Shown here piece by piece: positions 24,964 to 33,218 of a DNA stretch of 64,000 nucleotides (its first letter is position 1; each line of letters starts with the position of its first letter). The notes below the pieces were generated by a model. It ran no database searches. It saw nothing but the letters and a program-made list of their open reading frames with translations, and had not been told where the DNA came from. Both the position numbers and the translations under genes were made by a program. This DNA comes from an uncultured Eubacteriales bacterium (GTDB lineage: Bacteria; Bacillota; Clostridia; Christensenellales; Borkfalkiaceae): assembly GCA_905207235.1 (NCBI GenBank), contig CAJLKN010000007.1, positions 33,658 to 97,657 on the forward strand. The letters are read 5' to 3'.

Positions 24964-24990
24964 TGCGCCCGCGGCTCAACGCCGCGGGCG
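24964..24990. repeat. Strong GC-rich inverted repeat upstream of aspS
   Basis: An 11-bp perfect dyad (GCGCCCGCGGC with its complement, 5-nt loop) without a T run on either side. It is upstream of the aspS promoter, so its role is unclear; it may end the small-RNA transcript that runs toward it. Confidence 0.5.
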
Positions 24991-25066
24991 CAAACGTTAC
25001 CCCGCTCTCTCAGATATAACAAGGGCAACAAATTATTATAACCGCTTAATTGCGGTTTTTTGACAC

Positions 25067-25249
25067 AAAAAATCCGCTTATGCCGTGTTATGAAAAAGTA
25101 TTAACCCGCTTCTCGCAGGTGGGTGCGCCGAGGCGAAAAATATTCGGACTTTCCGTAAAAATACAGACCTTGCCTATTTCCGCGAACGAAACGCTCCCTG
25201 AATTATATTGTGGATTACGAATTTCCCATACCACGCACACAGCAGACTT
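25067..25249 (-). ncRNA. 6S-RNA-like small RNA
   Basis: A free-standing transcription unit of about 183 nt on the minus strand with a near-perfect promoter (TTGCAT, 17 bp, TATACT) and a run of six U at its end. The ends pair through TGCTGTGT and ACACGGCA. A central region carries a weak hairpin on the 5' side and an unpaired CGAGAAGCGGG segment on the 3' side. The distal half forms a rod (CAGG with CCTG, GCG with CGC, GCGGAAATA with TATTTTTCGC) capped by TCTGTA/TACGGA. This rod with a central bubble is the 6S RNA plan, and one of the Bacillus 6S genes also lies next to aspS. There is no ORF. The family assignment is by shape only. Confidence 0.5.
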
Positions 25250-25255
25250 ATACAT

Positions 25256-25284
25256 AGTATAGCACACAAATCAAAAAAATGCAA
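25256..25284 (-). promoter_or_regulatory. Promoter of the 6S-like RNA
   Basis: Minus strand: TTGCAT (25284-25279), 17 bp, TATACT (25261-25256). The -35 hexamer is the same as that of rnpB. Confidence 0.75.
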
Positions 25285-25354
25285 CATCCGCAAAATAAAA
25301 GTTAAAATGCAAAAAGCTGTTAAATATTTTCTTAAAGTTGAGAAAAAAACTTTT

Positions 25355-25390
25355 CAAAAAAAAGCCCCGCCGTAAATTTCGGCGGGGCTT
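25355..25390 (-). terminator. pyk terminator
   Basis: Minus strand: stem AAGCCCCGCCG/CGGCGGGGCTT followed by eight U. Confidence 0.9.
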
Positions 25391-25403
25391 AAATAAGAAA
25401 TTG

Positions 25404-26825
25404 TTACTGAATTGTTTCTACGTTTATGAGGTTGGAGTTGCCGCTCTTGCCGTTGGGCGTGCCGCCGGTGAGCACGATTTTGTCTCCCTTTTTGACGAGA
25501 CCCGACTCGATAGCCGCGCGCTTTGCGTAGTGGAAGAGTACGTCGACGGAATAGAACTCTTCGCTCATCACGGGAATGACGCCCCATGAAAGTCCGAGCT
25601 TTCTGTAAGCCCTTTCGTCCGTCGTCATGCCTATGATATCTATCATGGGTCTGAATCTCGAAACAGTTCTCGCCGTTGCGCCCGTTCTGGTGCAGACTAC
25701 TATGACTTTTGCTCCGATATCCTGCGCGAGCGTGCACGCGGAGTGAGAAAGCGCCTGTGCGAGGCCGTTTATGTGGTAATCGCTGTCCTTGATGTAAGCG
25801 ATGTATTCGGTGTTTGCTTCGGCTTGCTTAGCAATTCTCGACATTGCTTTTACAGCTTCTACGGGGTAGTGTCCCGCAGCCGTTTCGCCCGAAAGCATTA
25901 TTGCGGAAGAACCGTCATATACGGCGTTTGCAACGTCGGAAATTTCTGCACGGGTGGGACGGGGCTGGTTAATCATCGATTCGAGCATTTCTGTCGCGGT
26001 AATAGAGCGTTTGCCGTGAATTCTGCACGAATTGATTATGTGTTTCTGAATTGCGGGCAGTTCCTCGTAAGGCACTTCCACGCCGAGGTCTCCGCGGGCA
26101 ACCATTATGCCGTTGCTGACCTCCATGATATCTTCAAGATTTTTAACGCCCGCGCGGCTCTCTATTTTAGCAATAATTTCAATTTCGTCTTTGGTATCGC
26201 CGCACTGACGCAGCCAGTTTCTCACGTCGATTATATCCTGAGCCTTGGAAACGAAGGAGCAGGCAACGAAATCTATGCCCTGTTCAACGCCGAATTTAAG
26301 GTCGTCCTTGTCCTGTTCGGAAAGATATATCATTTCGAGCTCTTTGTCGGGGAAGAACATGGACTTTCTGTTGGAGAGCACGCCGCCAACGAGCGTCTTG
26401 CATATAACTTCGGGCTCTTTAACGCTTTCCACTTCGAAAATCATAAGTCCGTTGTTAAGAAGAATTTTATCCCCGGGCTTCATCTGTTTGCAGATGTTTT
26501 TGAAGGAAACGGAAACCTTTGTCTGGTCGCCTTCAATATCTTCCGTAGTAAATGTAAACTTATCGCCTTCTTTAAGCGTAATTTTACCGTCTTTGAATGT
26601 CTTAATTCTGAATTCGGGACCCTTCGTGTCGAGCAGAATGGGGAGGGGAACCTTCTTTTTGTCCCTTACCTTTTTGATAGTTTCAATCTTTTTAAGGTGT
26701 TCTTCGTGCGTTCCGTGCGAAAAGTTTAATCTGGCAACGTTCATGCCCGCATCAATCATTTTGGAAAGAACTTCTTCGGACTCGCTTGAAGGTCCGAGAG
26801 TGCATATAATCTTGGTTTTCTTCAT
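25404..26825 (-). CDS. pyk: Pyruvate kinase
   Basis: 473 residues, the short form without the extra C-terminal PEP-utilising domain found in Bacillus. It makes pyruvate and ATP from phosphoenolpyruvate in the last step of glycolysis, supplying pyruvate formate-lyase. Motifs: IICTLGPSS at the N-terminus, NFSHG near residue 35, LLDTKGPEFR near 65, IAKIESRAGV near 220 (catalytic Lys), IMVARGDLGVE near 242, and TATEMLESM near 276. The allosteric domain occupies about 350-473. The ATG at 26825 has AGGAGT upstream and a good promoter. Monocistronic. Confidence 0.96.
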   Translation of the reverse strand: MKKTKIICTLGPSSESEEVLSKMIDAGMNVARLNFSHGTHEEHLKKIETIKKVRDKKKVPLPILLDTKGPEFRIKTFKDGKITLKEGDKFTFTTEDIEGDQTKVSVSFKNICKQMKPGDKILLNNGLMIFEVESVKEPEVICKTLVGGVLSNRKSMFFPDKELEMIYLSEQDKDDLKFGVEQGIDFVACSFVSKAQDIIDVRNWLRQCGDTKDEIEIIAKIESRAGVKNLEDIMEVSNGIMVARGDLGVEVPYEELPAIQKHIINSCRIHGKRSITATEMLESMINQPRPTRAEISDVANAVYDGSSAIMLSGETAAGHYPVEAVKAMSRIAKQAEANTEYIAYIKDSDYHINGLAQALSHSACTLAQDIGAKVIVVCTRTGATARTVSRFRPMIDIIGMTTDERAYRKLGLSWGVIPVMSEEFYSVDVLFHYAKRAAIESGLVKKGDKIVLTGGTPNGKSGNSNLINVETIQ

Positions 26826-26857
26826 TTATTAACTCCTGTGCAAAATCATCCGCATAT

Positions 26858-26886
26858 ATTTTAAATTATTTTTTCGCAAAAAGCAA
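26858..26886 (-). promoter_or_regulatory. pyk promoter
   Basis: Minus strand: TTGCTT (26886-26881), 17 bp, TAAAAT (26863-26858). Confidence 0.7.
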
Positions 26887-26905
26887 TAAAAGTAAATAAA
26901 TACTT

Positions 26906-26934
26906 TTGCATAATTTGCAAAAAGGTGGTAAAAT
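26906..26934 (+). promoter_or_regulatory. rnpB promoter
   Basis: TTGCAT (26906-26911), 17 bp, TAAAAT (26929-26934), placing the start near 26941 at the first base pairs of the RNase P helix. Confidence 0.8.
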
Positions 26935-26938
26935 AATT

Positions 26939-27302
26939 GCGAATTCGAGTTAATCGTGCGGTTGCGGGCAATGAAAATTGCGTGAGGAAAGTCCGAGCAT
27001 CGCAGAGCAGGGTGCCTGCTAACGGCAGGTGAAGGCGACTTCAAGGAAAGTGAACAGAAATATACCGCAGACCTTTGGTCTGTAAGGTTGGAATGGCGAG
27101 GTAAGAGCTCACCGTGGCGACGGTAACGCCGCCAGCCAATTAAACCCCACCCGATGCAAGATTGGGGCGCAGGCTGACCTTAACGTCAGGGCTGCTCGTC
27201 CGTTTGCGTCCGTCAACATCGCTTGAGCTTGCAGGCGACTGCAAGACTAGATAGATAACCGCACCAGACAGAACTCGGCTTACAGATTAATCTCGGATTC
27301 GC
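26939..27302 (+). ncRNA. rnpB: RNase P RNA, A type
   Basis: The catalytic RNA that matures tRNA 5' ends. The conserved blocks are present in order: GAGGAAAGTCCGAGCATC, the P3-region CAGGGTGCCTGCTAACGGC, GGTAAGAGCTCACC, and the 3' block CAGACAGAACTCGGCTTACAG. The ends pair over 11 bp (26939-26949 with 27292-27302), which sets the boundaries. The hairpin with the GGGTGCC...GGCAGGTG pattern is the ancestral A type rather than the Bacillus B type. A T run follows directly. Confidence 0.96.
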
Positions 27303-27337
27303 TTTTTTTAATTCCGCGGCTTGCCGCGGATTTTTTT
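27303..27337 (+). terminator. rnpB terminator
   Basis: Seven T directly after the closing helix, then a CCGCGGC/GCCGCGG hairpin with seven T. Confidence 0.88.
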
Positions 27338-27413
27338 ATAGACGGCTTTTACGGTTAAAGTTCAGACGCCTGTTTTTAATTAACGCCGAATGGTGGTCAA
27401 AGTAATCAAAAAA

Positions 27414-27456
27414 GCGCGCCTCCGCGCATAAATGTGCGCGGAGGCGCGCTTTTTTT
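27414..27456. terminator. Strong bidirectional hairpin between rnpB and tldD
   Basis: A 15-bp GC-rich stem (27414-27428 with 27435-27449) with T runs on both strands. No gene precedes it on either strand apart from rnpB, which already has its own terminator. Confidence 0.75.
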
Positions 27457-27466
27457 CGCCGTAATA

Positions 27467-27495
27467 TTGCAATTTTTTTTGCCGTGTTGTATAAT
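27467..27495 (+). promoter_or_regulatory. tldD-tldE promoter
   Basis: TTGCAA (27467-27472), 17 bp, TATAAT (27490-27495). Confidence 0.75.
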
Positions 27496-27538
27496 TACAT
27501 TATTAATCGGGCGCACATCGCGCCCCGAAAGGAGTAAT

Positions 27539-28873
27539 ATGGTAAGGTTCAGACAAGGTTTCTATGCCGACGTCAGGATAGAGGAAAGATTTTCCACGTC
27601 CGTGAGATATATGAACGGCGCTCTCGAAGAGAGCAAGTCTTCCACGGTCAAAAAGGCTTTCATCCGCGTGTTCGACGGCACTATGTGGTATTACGCTTCG
27701 ACCTATAAGCTCGACGACATTCAGAGCGAGCTCGACGCGCTTTACGCCAACGCGACGCCCAACCTTAAAATTTACGAGCATCCAATCGTAAAAAATTTTC
27801 AGGTTCACAACAAAAAACTTACAAGTTTTGCGGGCGAGTGCGTAAAGGACGTCCCCATGAGCGACAAACACAAACTTCTCACCGACGCATTCGATGCCCT
27901 CAAATCGGAATATGTAAAGATGACGGTGGCGAGGTATGTCGACAGGTACAGCGTCTATGAGTTCATCTCTTCCAAAGGCTCGGATATAAAATATGATTTC
28001 CAGCTCTGCGGCGTCATTTTCGGCGTTGCGCTGGCAGACGGCGAAAACACTTTCGACAACGCCCTTCAGCGTTCGGGCTATAAATTCAGCCAGCTGAAAG
28101 TCAGCGAAGAAGAAGTAAAGGGCATGGTTGACGAAAGCATAAACTACCTTCTCAACGCCAAGCCCGTTCAGCCCGGCGTCTATCCCGTAATTCTTGCGCC
28201 CATAGTCGCGGGTGTGTTCGCGCACGAGTCCTTCGGACATAAGTCCGAAGCCGACTTTATGATAGGCGACGAAACAATGCGCCGCGAATGGGAGCTCGGC
28301 AAAAAAGTCGGCTCCGACATTCTCTCCATTTACGACAGCGGCATTGATTTCGGCTCCGGCTATGTGCCTTTCGACGACGAGGGCAACAAGGCGGGCAAAG
28401 TATATCTTATTAAGAACGGCGTTCTCACGGGCAGGTTGCACAGCGCGACGACGGCGGCTGACCTTTGCGAAGAGGTAACGGGCAACGCGCGCGCAATAAA
28501 TTGCGACTATGAGCCCATAGTGCGCATGACGAGCACGGTCATAGACGGCGGCGACAAGACGAAGGAAGAGCTGTTCGCAGGCATAAAGCACGGATATTTC
28601 ATAAAAGATCTCAAACACGGTTCGGGCATGAGCACGTTTACCATCGCGCCCTCGCTTGCTTACGAAATTGTCGATGGAAAGATAGGCGACCCCGTAAAGA
28701 TTGCCGTCATAACGGGCAACGTGTTTGAAACGCTCAATCTCATCGACGGACTTTCGGACAAGGTCGAAATTTTCTCGTTCGTCAGCGGCGGTTGCGGAAA
28801 AATGGAACAGTACCCGCTGAACGTCGGTTTCGGCGGACCTTATGTAAGCATTTCCCGCATGAACGTAAGTTAA
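27539..28873 (+). CDS. tldD: TldD-family metalloprotease
   Basis: 444 residues. TldD/TldE form a heterodimeric zinc protease that removes unfolded or leader peptides, for example in microcin and RiPP maturation and CcdA turnover. The zinc site HESFGH (HExxxH) is at residues 229-234, followed by KSEAD; a third ligand Cys is expected in the SGGCGKMEQ segment near the C-terminus. The ATG at 27539 has AAAGGAG upstream; earlier in-frame codons lie inside the promoter and terminator and are not used. It is followed 15 nt later by the TldE partner. Confidence 0.92.
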   Translation: MVRFRQGFYADVRIEERFSTSVRYMNGALEESKSSTVKKAFIRVFDGTMWYYASTYKLDDIQSELDALYANATPNLKIYEHPIVKNFQVHNKKLTSFAGECVKDVPMSDKHKLLTDAFDALKSEYVKMTVARYVDRYSVYEFISSKGSDIKYDFQLCGVIFGVALADGENTFDNALQRSGYKFSQLKVSEEEVKGMVDESINYLLNAKPVQPGVYPVILAPIVAGVFAHESFGHKSEADFMIGDETMRREWELGKKVGSDILSIYDSGIDFGSGYVPFDDEGNKAGKVYLIKNGVLTGRLHSATTAADLCEEVTGNARAINCDYEPIVRMTSTVIDGGDKTKEELFAGIKHGYFIKDLKHGSGMSTFTIAPSLAYEIVDGKIGDPVKIAVITGNVFETLNLIDGLSDKVEIFSFVSGGCGKMEQYPLNVGFGGPYVSISRMNVS

Positions 28874-28888
28874 GTCAGGAGCAGCACT

Positions 28889-30103
28889 ATGGAATTTGAA
28901 AAGTTAGTTTCGACAACTGTATCTTACAGCATAAACGTTTCCAACAGCACGGTGGAATCGCTGCGCATAAGCAACGACCTTAAAACCGTCGTAAGGGTTT
29001 ACGACGACGGCAAGATAGGCATAGCGGGCAAGATAGGCGAGTGCGACGAGCAGGAACTTTTATCCCTTGCAAAGGAAAACCTTGCTCAGGGCGTGCCCTA
29101 TCCCTGCAATCTGACGGAGGGGGCAGAGCGCAGCGAAGACGCGTCCTGCAAAATAATCGACGGACAGGAAATGGTTTCCGTCTGCCGCCAACTCGTGTCG
29201 CGCCTCGCTTACGAGCATCCCGACTTTATATTCGCCAACAAAATAAATACTGAAAAGTGCGACATAAGCTATACCAACAGTCTGGGCACTTCGTACAATT
29301 TCAAGTCGGACGACATAGTTATTTCCCTGACTATAAAAGCAGCCGAAAGCGCCAACATAATGGACCTCGGTTACGGCACGTACCAGAATTATTACGACGA
29401 AGACGCAATCTGCCGCGACGTAGATAAACTGCTCTCCGTCTATCGCAAAAAGGAAGAAATTCCCGAAGATGTACCCGTTATAATATCGACGGATATCATT
29501 CAGTACGCGCTCGCCGACCTCATAGCCGAAAAATATATGTCGGGCGCGAGCATTTTCAACGGCAAGCTCGGTCAGCAGGTCTTCGACGGCAGGCTCAACA
29601 TAGCCGTTGACCGCACGGTGGGAAACAAGACCAATACGCCCTTCTTCGACGCGGAGGGAACTATCTGTCAGGGCGATAAGTTCTATCTTATAAGGCACGG
29701 CGAGATATGCGGGCTGTTCACTTACAAGCGTTCGGCTTCCAATTTCAATCTGCCCCTTTCTGGAAACGTAAGCGACAGGTTCGACAGCGTTCCTTCGTTC
29801 TCGATAGCGGATACAAAGACTTATATAACCTGCGACAGCTTAAAAGAGCTGGTAAAGGGCAAAGCAATATATGTCTCTGTAACTTCGGGCGGAGATATGA
29901 CGCCGAGCGGCGATATGGGCATGCCCGTAATGCTGGCATACGTCTATGAGGACGGCAAACTTACAGGCACTCTGCCCGAATTCACTCTTTCCGGCAACGT
30001 TTTCGACGTGTTCGGCAAAGATTTTCTCGGCGTGGCGAAGAACGACGCCTTCGAATATATGGACGAAACGGTAGTTGTTACCAGATTTAAAATCAATAAA
30101 TAA
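28889..30103 (+). CDS. tldE: TldE/PmbA-family protein
   Basis: 404 residues. It lacks the HExxxH zinc motif, as expected for TldE/PmbA, the non-catalytic partner that shapes the peptide tunnel. The N-terminal part (VESLRISNDLKTVVRVYDDGKIG) is the common TldD/E alpha-beta domain; SGGDMTPSGDMGMPVMLAYVYEDGKLTG and FTLSGNVFDVF near the C-terminus are family-typical. CAGGAG precedes the ATG. No RiPP precursor or precursor-like small ORF is seen beside the pair, so the substrate is not indicated. Confidence 0.9.
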   Translation: MEFEKLVSTTVSYSINVSNSTVESLRISNDLKTVVRVYDDGKIGIAGKIGECDEQELLSLAKENLAQGVPYPCNLTEGAERSEDASCKIIDGQEMVSVCRQLVSRLAYEHPDFIFANKINTEKCDISYTNSLGTSYNFKSDDIVISLTIKAAESANIMDLGYGTYQNYYDEDAICRDVDKLLSVYRKKEEIPEDVPVIISTDIIQYALADLIAEKYMSGASIFNGKLGQQVFDGRLNIAVDRTVGNKTNTPFFDAEGTICQGDKFYLIRHGEICGLFTYKRSASNFNLPLSGNVSDRFDSVPSFSIADTKTYITCDSLKELVKGKAIYVSVTSGGDMTPSGDMGMPVMLAYVYEDGKLTGTLPEFTLSGNVFDVFGKDFLGVAKNDAFEYMDETVVVTRFKINK

Positions 30104-30121
30104 ATTTTATAACAGCCTATA

Positions 30122-30162
30122 AAAGCGCCCGAGCGGGCTTAAAGCCCGCTCGGGCGCTTTTT
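30122..30162 (+). terminator. tldD-tldE terminator
   Basis: A long stem of about 17 bp with a 2-4 nt loop, followed by T5. Confidence 0.9.
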
Positions 30163-30207
30163 ACATAATATTCATTCTCAAAAAGAAGCTATGTCGGTAA
30201 AAAAAAT

Positions 30208-30237
30208 TTGTGTTTTTCTCTTTTTTTGTGTTATAAT
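30208..30237 (+). promoter_or_regulatory. Promoter of the plsA-plsR-like operon
   Basis: TTGTGT (30208-30213), 18 bp, TATAAT (30232-30237) with a TGT extended -10. Confidence 0.65.
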
Positions 30238-30280
30238 CTAAAATGAAATAAAATGTCGTAAAAATTGAAACAGGTAAGAA

Positions 30281-33217
30281 ATGTCTAAGTTATTGGGTAT
30301 TGATGTCGGCTCCACGACGGTAAAGGTAGTGGCAATCGACGAAAATTCTGAAATAATTTATAAATCATACGTCCGCCATTTCGCGCAGGTGAGGCAGACG
30401 GTTTTATCGGAGCTAGATAAAGTGCTCAAAACCTGCCCAGGCGATTACAGCGTGTCCATAACGGGCAGCGCGGGTCTGGGACTTTCGCAGCGCAGCGGAA
30501 TTAATTTCGTGCAGGAAGTGCAGGCTGCGTACATAGCAATAAGAAAGTATTATCCCGACGCCGACGCGGCGATAGAGCTTGGCGGCGAGGATGCAAAAAT
30601 AATATTCATAACGGGCGGCGCCGAACAGCGCATGAACGGCAGCTGCGCGGGTGGGACCGGTGCGTTCATCGATCAGATGGCGACCCTTTTGAATATTACC
30701 GTTCAGCAGATGGACGAACTCGCCCTCAAAGCCGAAAGGGTTTATCCCATAGCTTCGCGCTGCGGCGTTTTCGCAAAATCGGACATTCAGCCGCTCATCA
30801 ACCAGGGCGCGAAGAAGGAAGATATTTCGGCTTCCATTTTTCAGGCTGTCGTTGACCAGACCGTCTCGGGGCTTGCGCAGGGCAGAAAGATAAAGGGCAA
30901 GGTTCTCTTTCTCGGCGGACCTCTTTACTTCTTGAAAGCGCTAAGAAAGGCGTTCAAAACCACCTTAAAACTTACCGACGAGGACGCAATATTTCCCGAG
31001 GACGCGCCCTGCTTTATGGCGATAGGCGCGGCTCTCCATTCGGCGGGCAATAAGGCGGAAAGCCTTTCTTCCGTAATTCAGAAGCTGGGCAACGTGCGCG
31101 ACAGCGACGAGATAGTAACGGGCGAACCGCTCTTTTCGAGTAAGGAGGAATACACTCAGTTCGTCGCGCGCCACCGCGCAACCGACCTGCATTTCGCCGA
31201 AATAACCACTTACAGCGGCGACGCGTATCTCGGCATAGACTCGGGTTCTACGACAACAAAACTCATTTTAATAACCCCCGATTGCCGCATACTCTATTCG
31301 CATTATCAGTCCAACAACGGTCAGCCGCTCGATATAGTCATAGATAAATTAAAGGAAATTTACGCTCTTACGGGCGGCAGAGTAAAGATAAAGGGCAGCG
31401 CGGTTACGGGCTACGGCGAGGACCTTATAAAGGCGGGCATAAAAGCGGACTTCGGCATAGTCGAAACGGTCGCTCATTTCAAGGCCGCCCTTCACTTCAA
31501 TCCCAAGGTCGATTTCATAATCGATATCGGCGGACAGGACATAAAGTGCTTCAAAATCAAAAACGGCGCAATAGATTCCATAATGCTCAACGAGGCTTGT
31601 TCCTCGGGTTGCGGCTCGTTCATTCAGACGTTCGCCCGCGCCATGGGCATGGAAATAGACAAATTCTCCCACGAGGGGCTCTTTGCTTCCCACCCCGTAG
31701 AACTCGGTTCGCGCTGCACGGTGTTCATGAACAGCGCGGTAAAACAGGCGCAGAAGGAGGGTGCGACCGTGCCCGATATCTCTGCCGGGCTGTCGTCGTC
31801 CATCGTAAAGAACGCCATTTATAAGGTAATAAGGGCGTCCTCCGCCGATGAACTGGGCGAAAATATTGTCGTTCAGGGCGGAACGTTCTTAAACGACGCC
31901 GTTCTGCGCTCGTTTGAAAAGGAAACGGGCAAACAGGTAATAAGACCTGGCATAGCCGGCTTGATGGGCGCGTTCGGCGCGGCATTGTATGCAAAAGAAA
32001 ATATGCGCGGCGAAAGCACCACGGCGGGGAAAGAGGAGCTTGAAAATTTCTCATACTCGTCCAGATCTATAAATTGCCACGGCTGCACTTCAAACTGCAA
32101 CGTCAATATAATAACGTTCAACGACGGCACAAAATTTATTTCGGGCAACAAGTGCGAACGCGGCGCAGGGCTCAAACCCGCTTCTTCCGAGCTCGACATA
32201 TATACATACAAGCAGGAGCGGCTTTTAAAGACTGTAACGGGCGCAAATGCCTCGTCGCCCCGCGCGAGGGTGGGACTGCCCCTGCAACTCGGCATGTACG
32301 AACAGCTCCCGCTGTGGTCGGGCTTTTTCGAAAAACTCGGCTGTCAGGTAGTGCTGTCGGAAAAGTCTTCCAGAAACCTCTATTTCAAAGGTCAGCACAC
32401 TGTTGCCTCCGACACCGCATGCTATCCCGCAAAGCTCATGCACGGGCATATAGAAAGCCTTCTCGACAGCGACGTGGACTTCATTTTCCTGCCCTGCGAA
32501 AGCTACAATCTCGACGAGCACGACTCGGTAAATCACTACAACTGCCCCGTCGTCGCTTACTATCCCGAGCTTTTGAAAGCCAATAACGAACGGCTCGACG
32601 ATAACAATTTCCTTATGCCCTACCTCGACCTCAACGAGAGGAAGAATACCGAAGGCAAGCTGTACGCTCTTTTAGGCAAACGCCTTAATGTGCGCAAAAA
32701 GGATATAGCCGCGGCGCTCGACGAGGGCTTTTCGCGCCTTGAAAAGTACAGGTCGGATGTTTGCGCCAAAGGCGACGAAATATTGAAAAAGGCTAAGGAG
32801 CAGGGCAAGCAGGCGATAATTCTCGCCGGCAGACCTTATCACCTCGACAACGAAATAAACCACGGCATAAACAAACTTTTAACCTCGCTCAATATGGCGG
32901 TTCTCTCGGAGGACGCGGTATATGACAAGGGCAATATGGTCAAGGTCAACGTTCTCAACCAGTGGACGTATCACGCCCGCCTTTACAGGGCGGCGGAGTT
33001 CGCTTCGCGCACGGAAAACGTCAATCTCGTTCAGCTCGTATCCTTCGGATGCGGCATAGACGCAATCACCACCGACCAGGTGCGCGCCATACTCGAAAAG
33101 AACGGAAAACTCTATACGCAGATAAAAATAGACGAAATCAACAACCTCGGCGTAGTAAAAATACGCCTCCGCAGCATGCTCGCCGCAATAGAAGAGGCGA
33201 AGCGCAACAAGGTATGA
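30281..33217 (+). CDS. plsA: 2-Hydroxyacyl-CoA-dehydratase-type activase; candidate plasmalogen synthase subunit PlsA
   Basis: 978 residues with two ASKHA ATPase domains and a DUF2229-type region. Domain 1 (1-270): LGIDVGSTTVKVV and the cluster Cys in GSCAGGTGAF and SRCGVFAKSD. Domain 2 (about 318-590): GIDSGSTTTKLIL with EACSSGCGSF and SRCTVFMNSA. The C-terminal part holds CHGCTSNCNVN and a region with FLPCESYN. Activases of this family use ATP to drive one electron onto a dehydratase or reductase partner. The anaerobic plasmalogen synthase of Clostridium perfringens (PlsA/PlsR) is built from these domains, and many anaerobes carry the whole set as one polypeptide of about 1400 residues. The 426-residue partner follows 1 nt later. 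Alternative: activase for an unknown acyl-CoA dehydratase. Confidence 0.68.
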   Translation: MSKLLGIDVGSTTVKVVAIDENSEIIYKSYVRHFAQVRQTVLSELDKVLKTCPGDYSVSITGSAGLGLSQRSGINFVQEVQAAYIAIRKYYPDADAAIELGGEDAKIIFITGGAEQRMNGSCAGGTGAFIDQMATLLNITVQQMDELALKAERVYPIASRCGVFAKSDIQPLINQGAKKEDISASIFQAVVDQTVSGLAQGRKIKGKVLFLGGPLYFLKALRKAFKTTLKLTDEDAIFPEDAPCFMAIGAALHSAGNKAESLSSVIQKLGNVRDSDEIVTGEPLFSSKEEYTQFVARHRATDLHFAEITTYSGDAYLGIDSGSTTTKLILITPDCRILYSHYQSNNGQPLDIVIDKLKEIYALTGGRVKIKGSAVTGYGEDLIKAGIKADFGIVETVAHFKAALHFNPKVDFIIDIGGQDIKCFKIKNGAIDSIMLNEACSSGCGSFIQTFARAMGMEIDKFSHEGLFASHPVELGSRCTVFMNSAVKQAQKEGATVPDISAGLSSSIVKNAIYKVIRASSADELGENIVVQGGTFLNDAVLRSFEKETGKQVIRPGIAGLMGAFGAALYAKENMRGESTTAGKEELENFSYSSRSINCHGCTSNCNVNIITFNDGTKFISGNKCERGAGLKPASSELDIYTYKQERLLKTVTGANASSPRARVGLPLQLGMYEQLPLWSGFFEKLGCQVVLSEKSSRNLYFKGQHTVASDTACYPAKLMHGHIESLLDSDVDFIFLPCESYNLDEHDSVNHYNCPVVAYYPELLKANNERLDDNNFLMPYLDLNERKNTEGKLYALLGKRLNVRKKDIAAALDEGFSRLEKYRSDVCAKGDEILKKAKEQGKQAIILAGRPYHLDNEINHGINKLLTSLNMAVLSEDAVYDKGNMVKVNVLNQWTYHARLYRAAEFASRTENVNLVQLVSFGCGIDAITTDQVRAILEKNGKLYTQIKIDEINNLGVVKIRLRSMLAAIEEAKRNKV

Positions 33218-33218
33218 T

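Noticed and set aside
24819..25066. T-box leader for aspS
   Set aside because: No GGTGG-type antiterminator sequence or specifier loop was found, and a good promoter lies about 30 nt from the start codon.
25743..26729. Plus-strand open frame opposite pyk
   Set aside because: Antisense to pyruvate kinase, with no independent signals.
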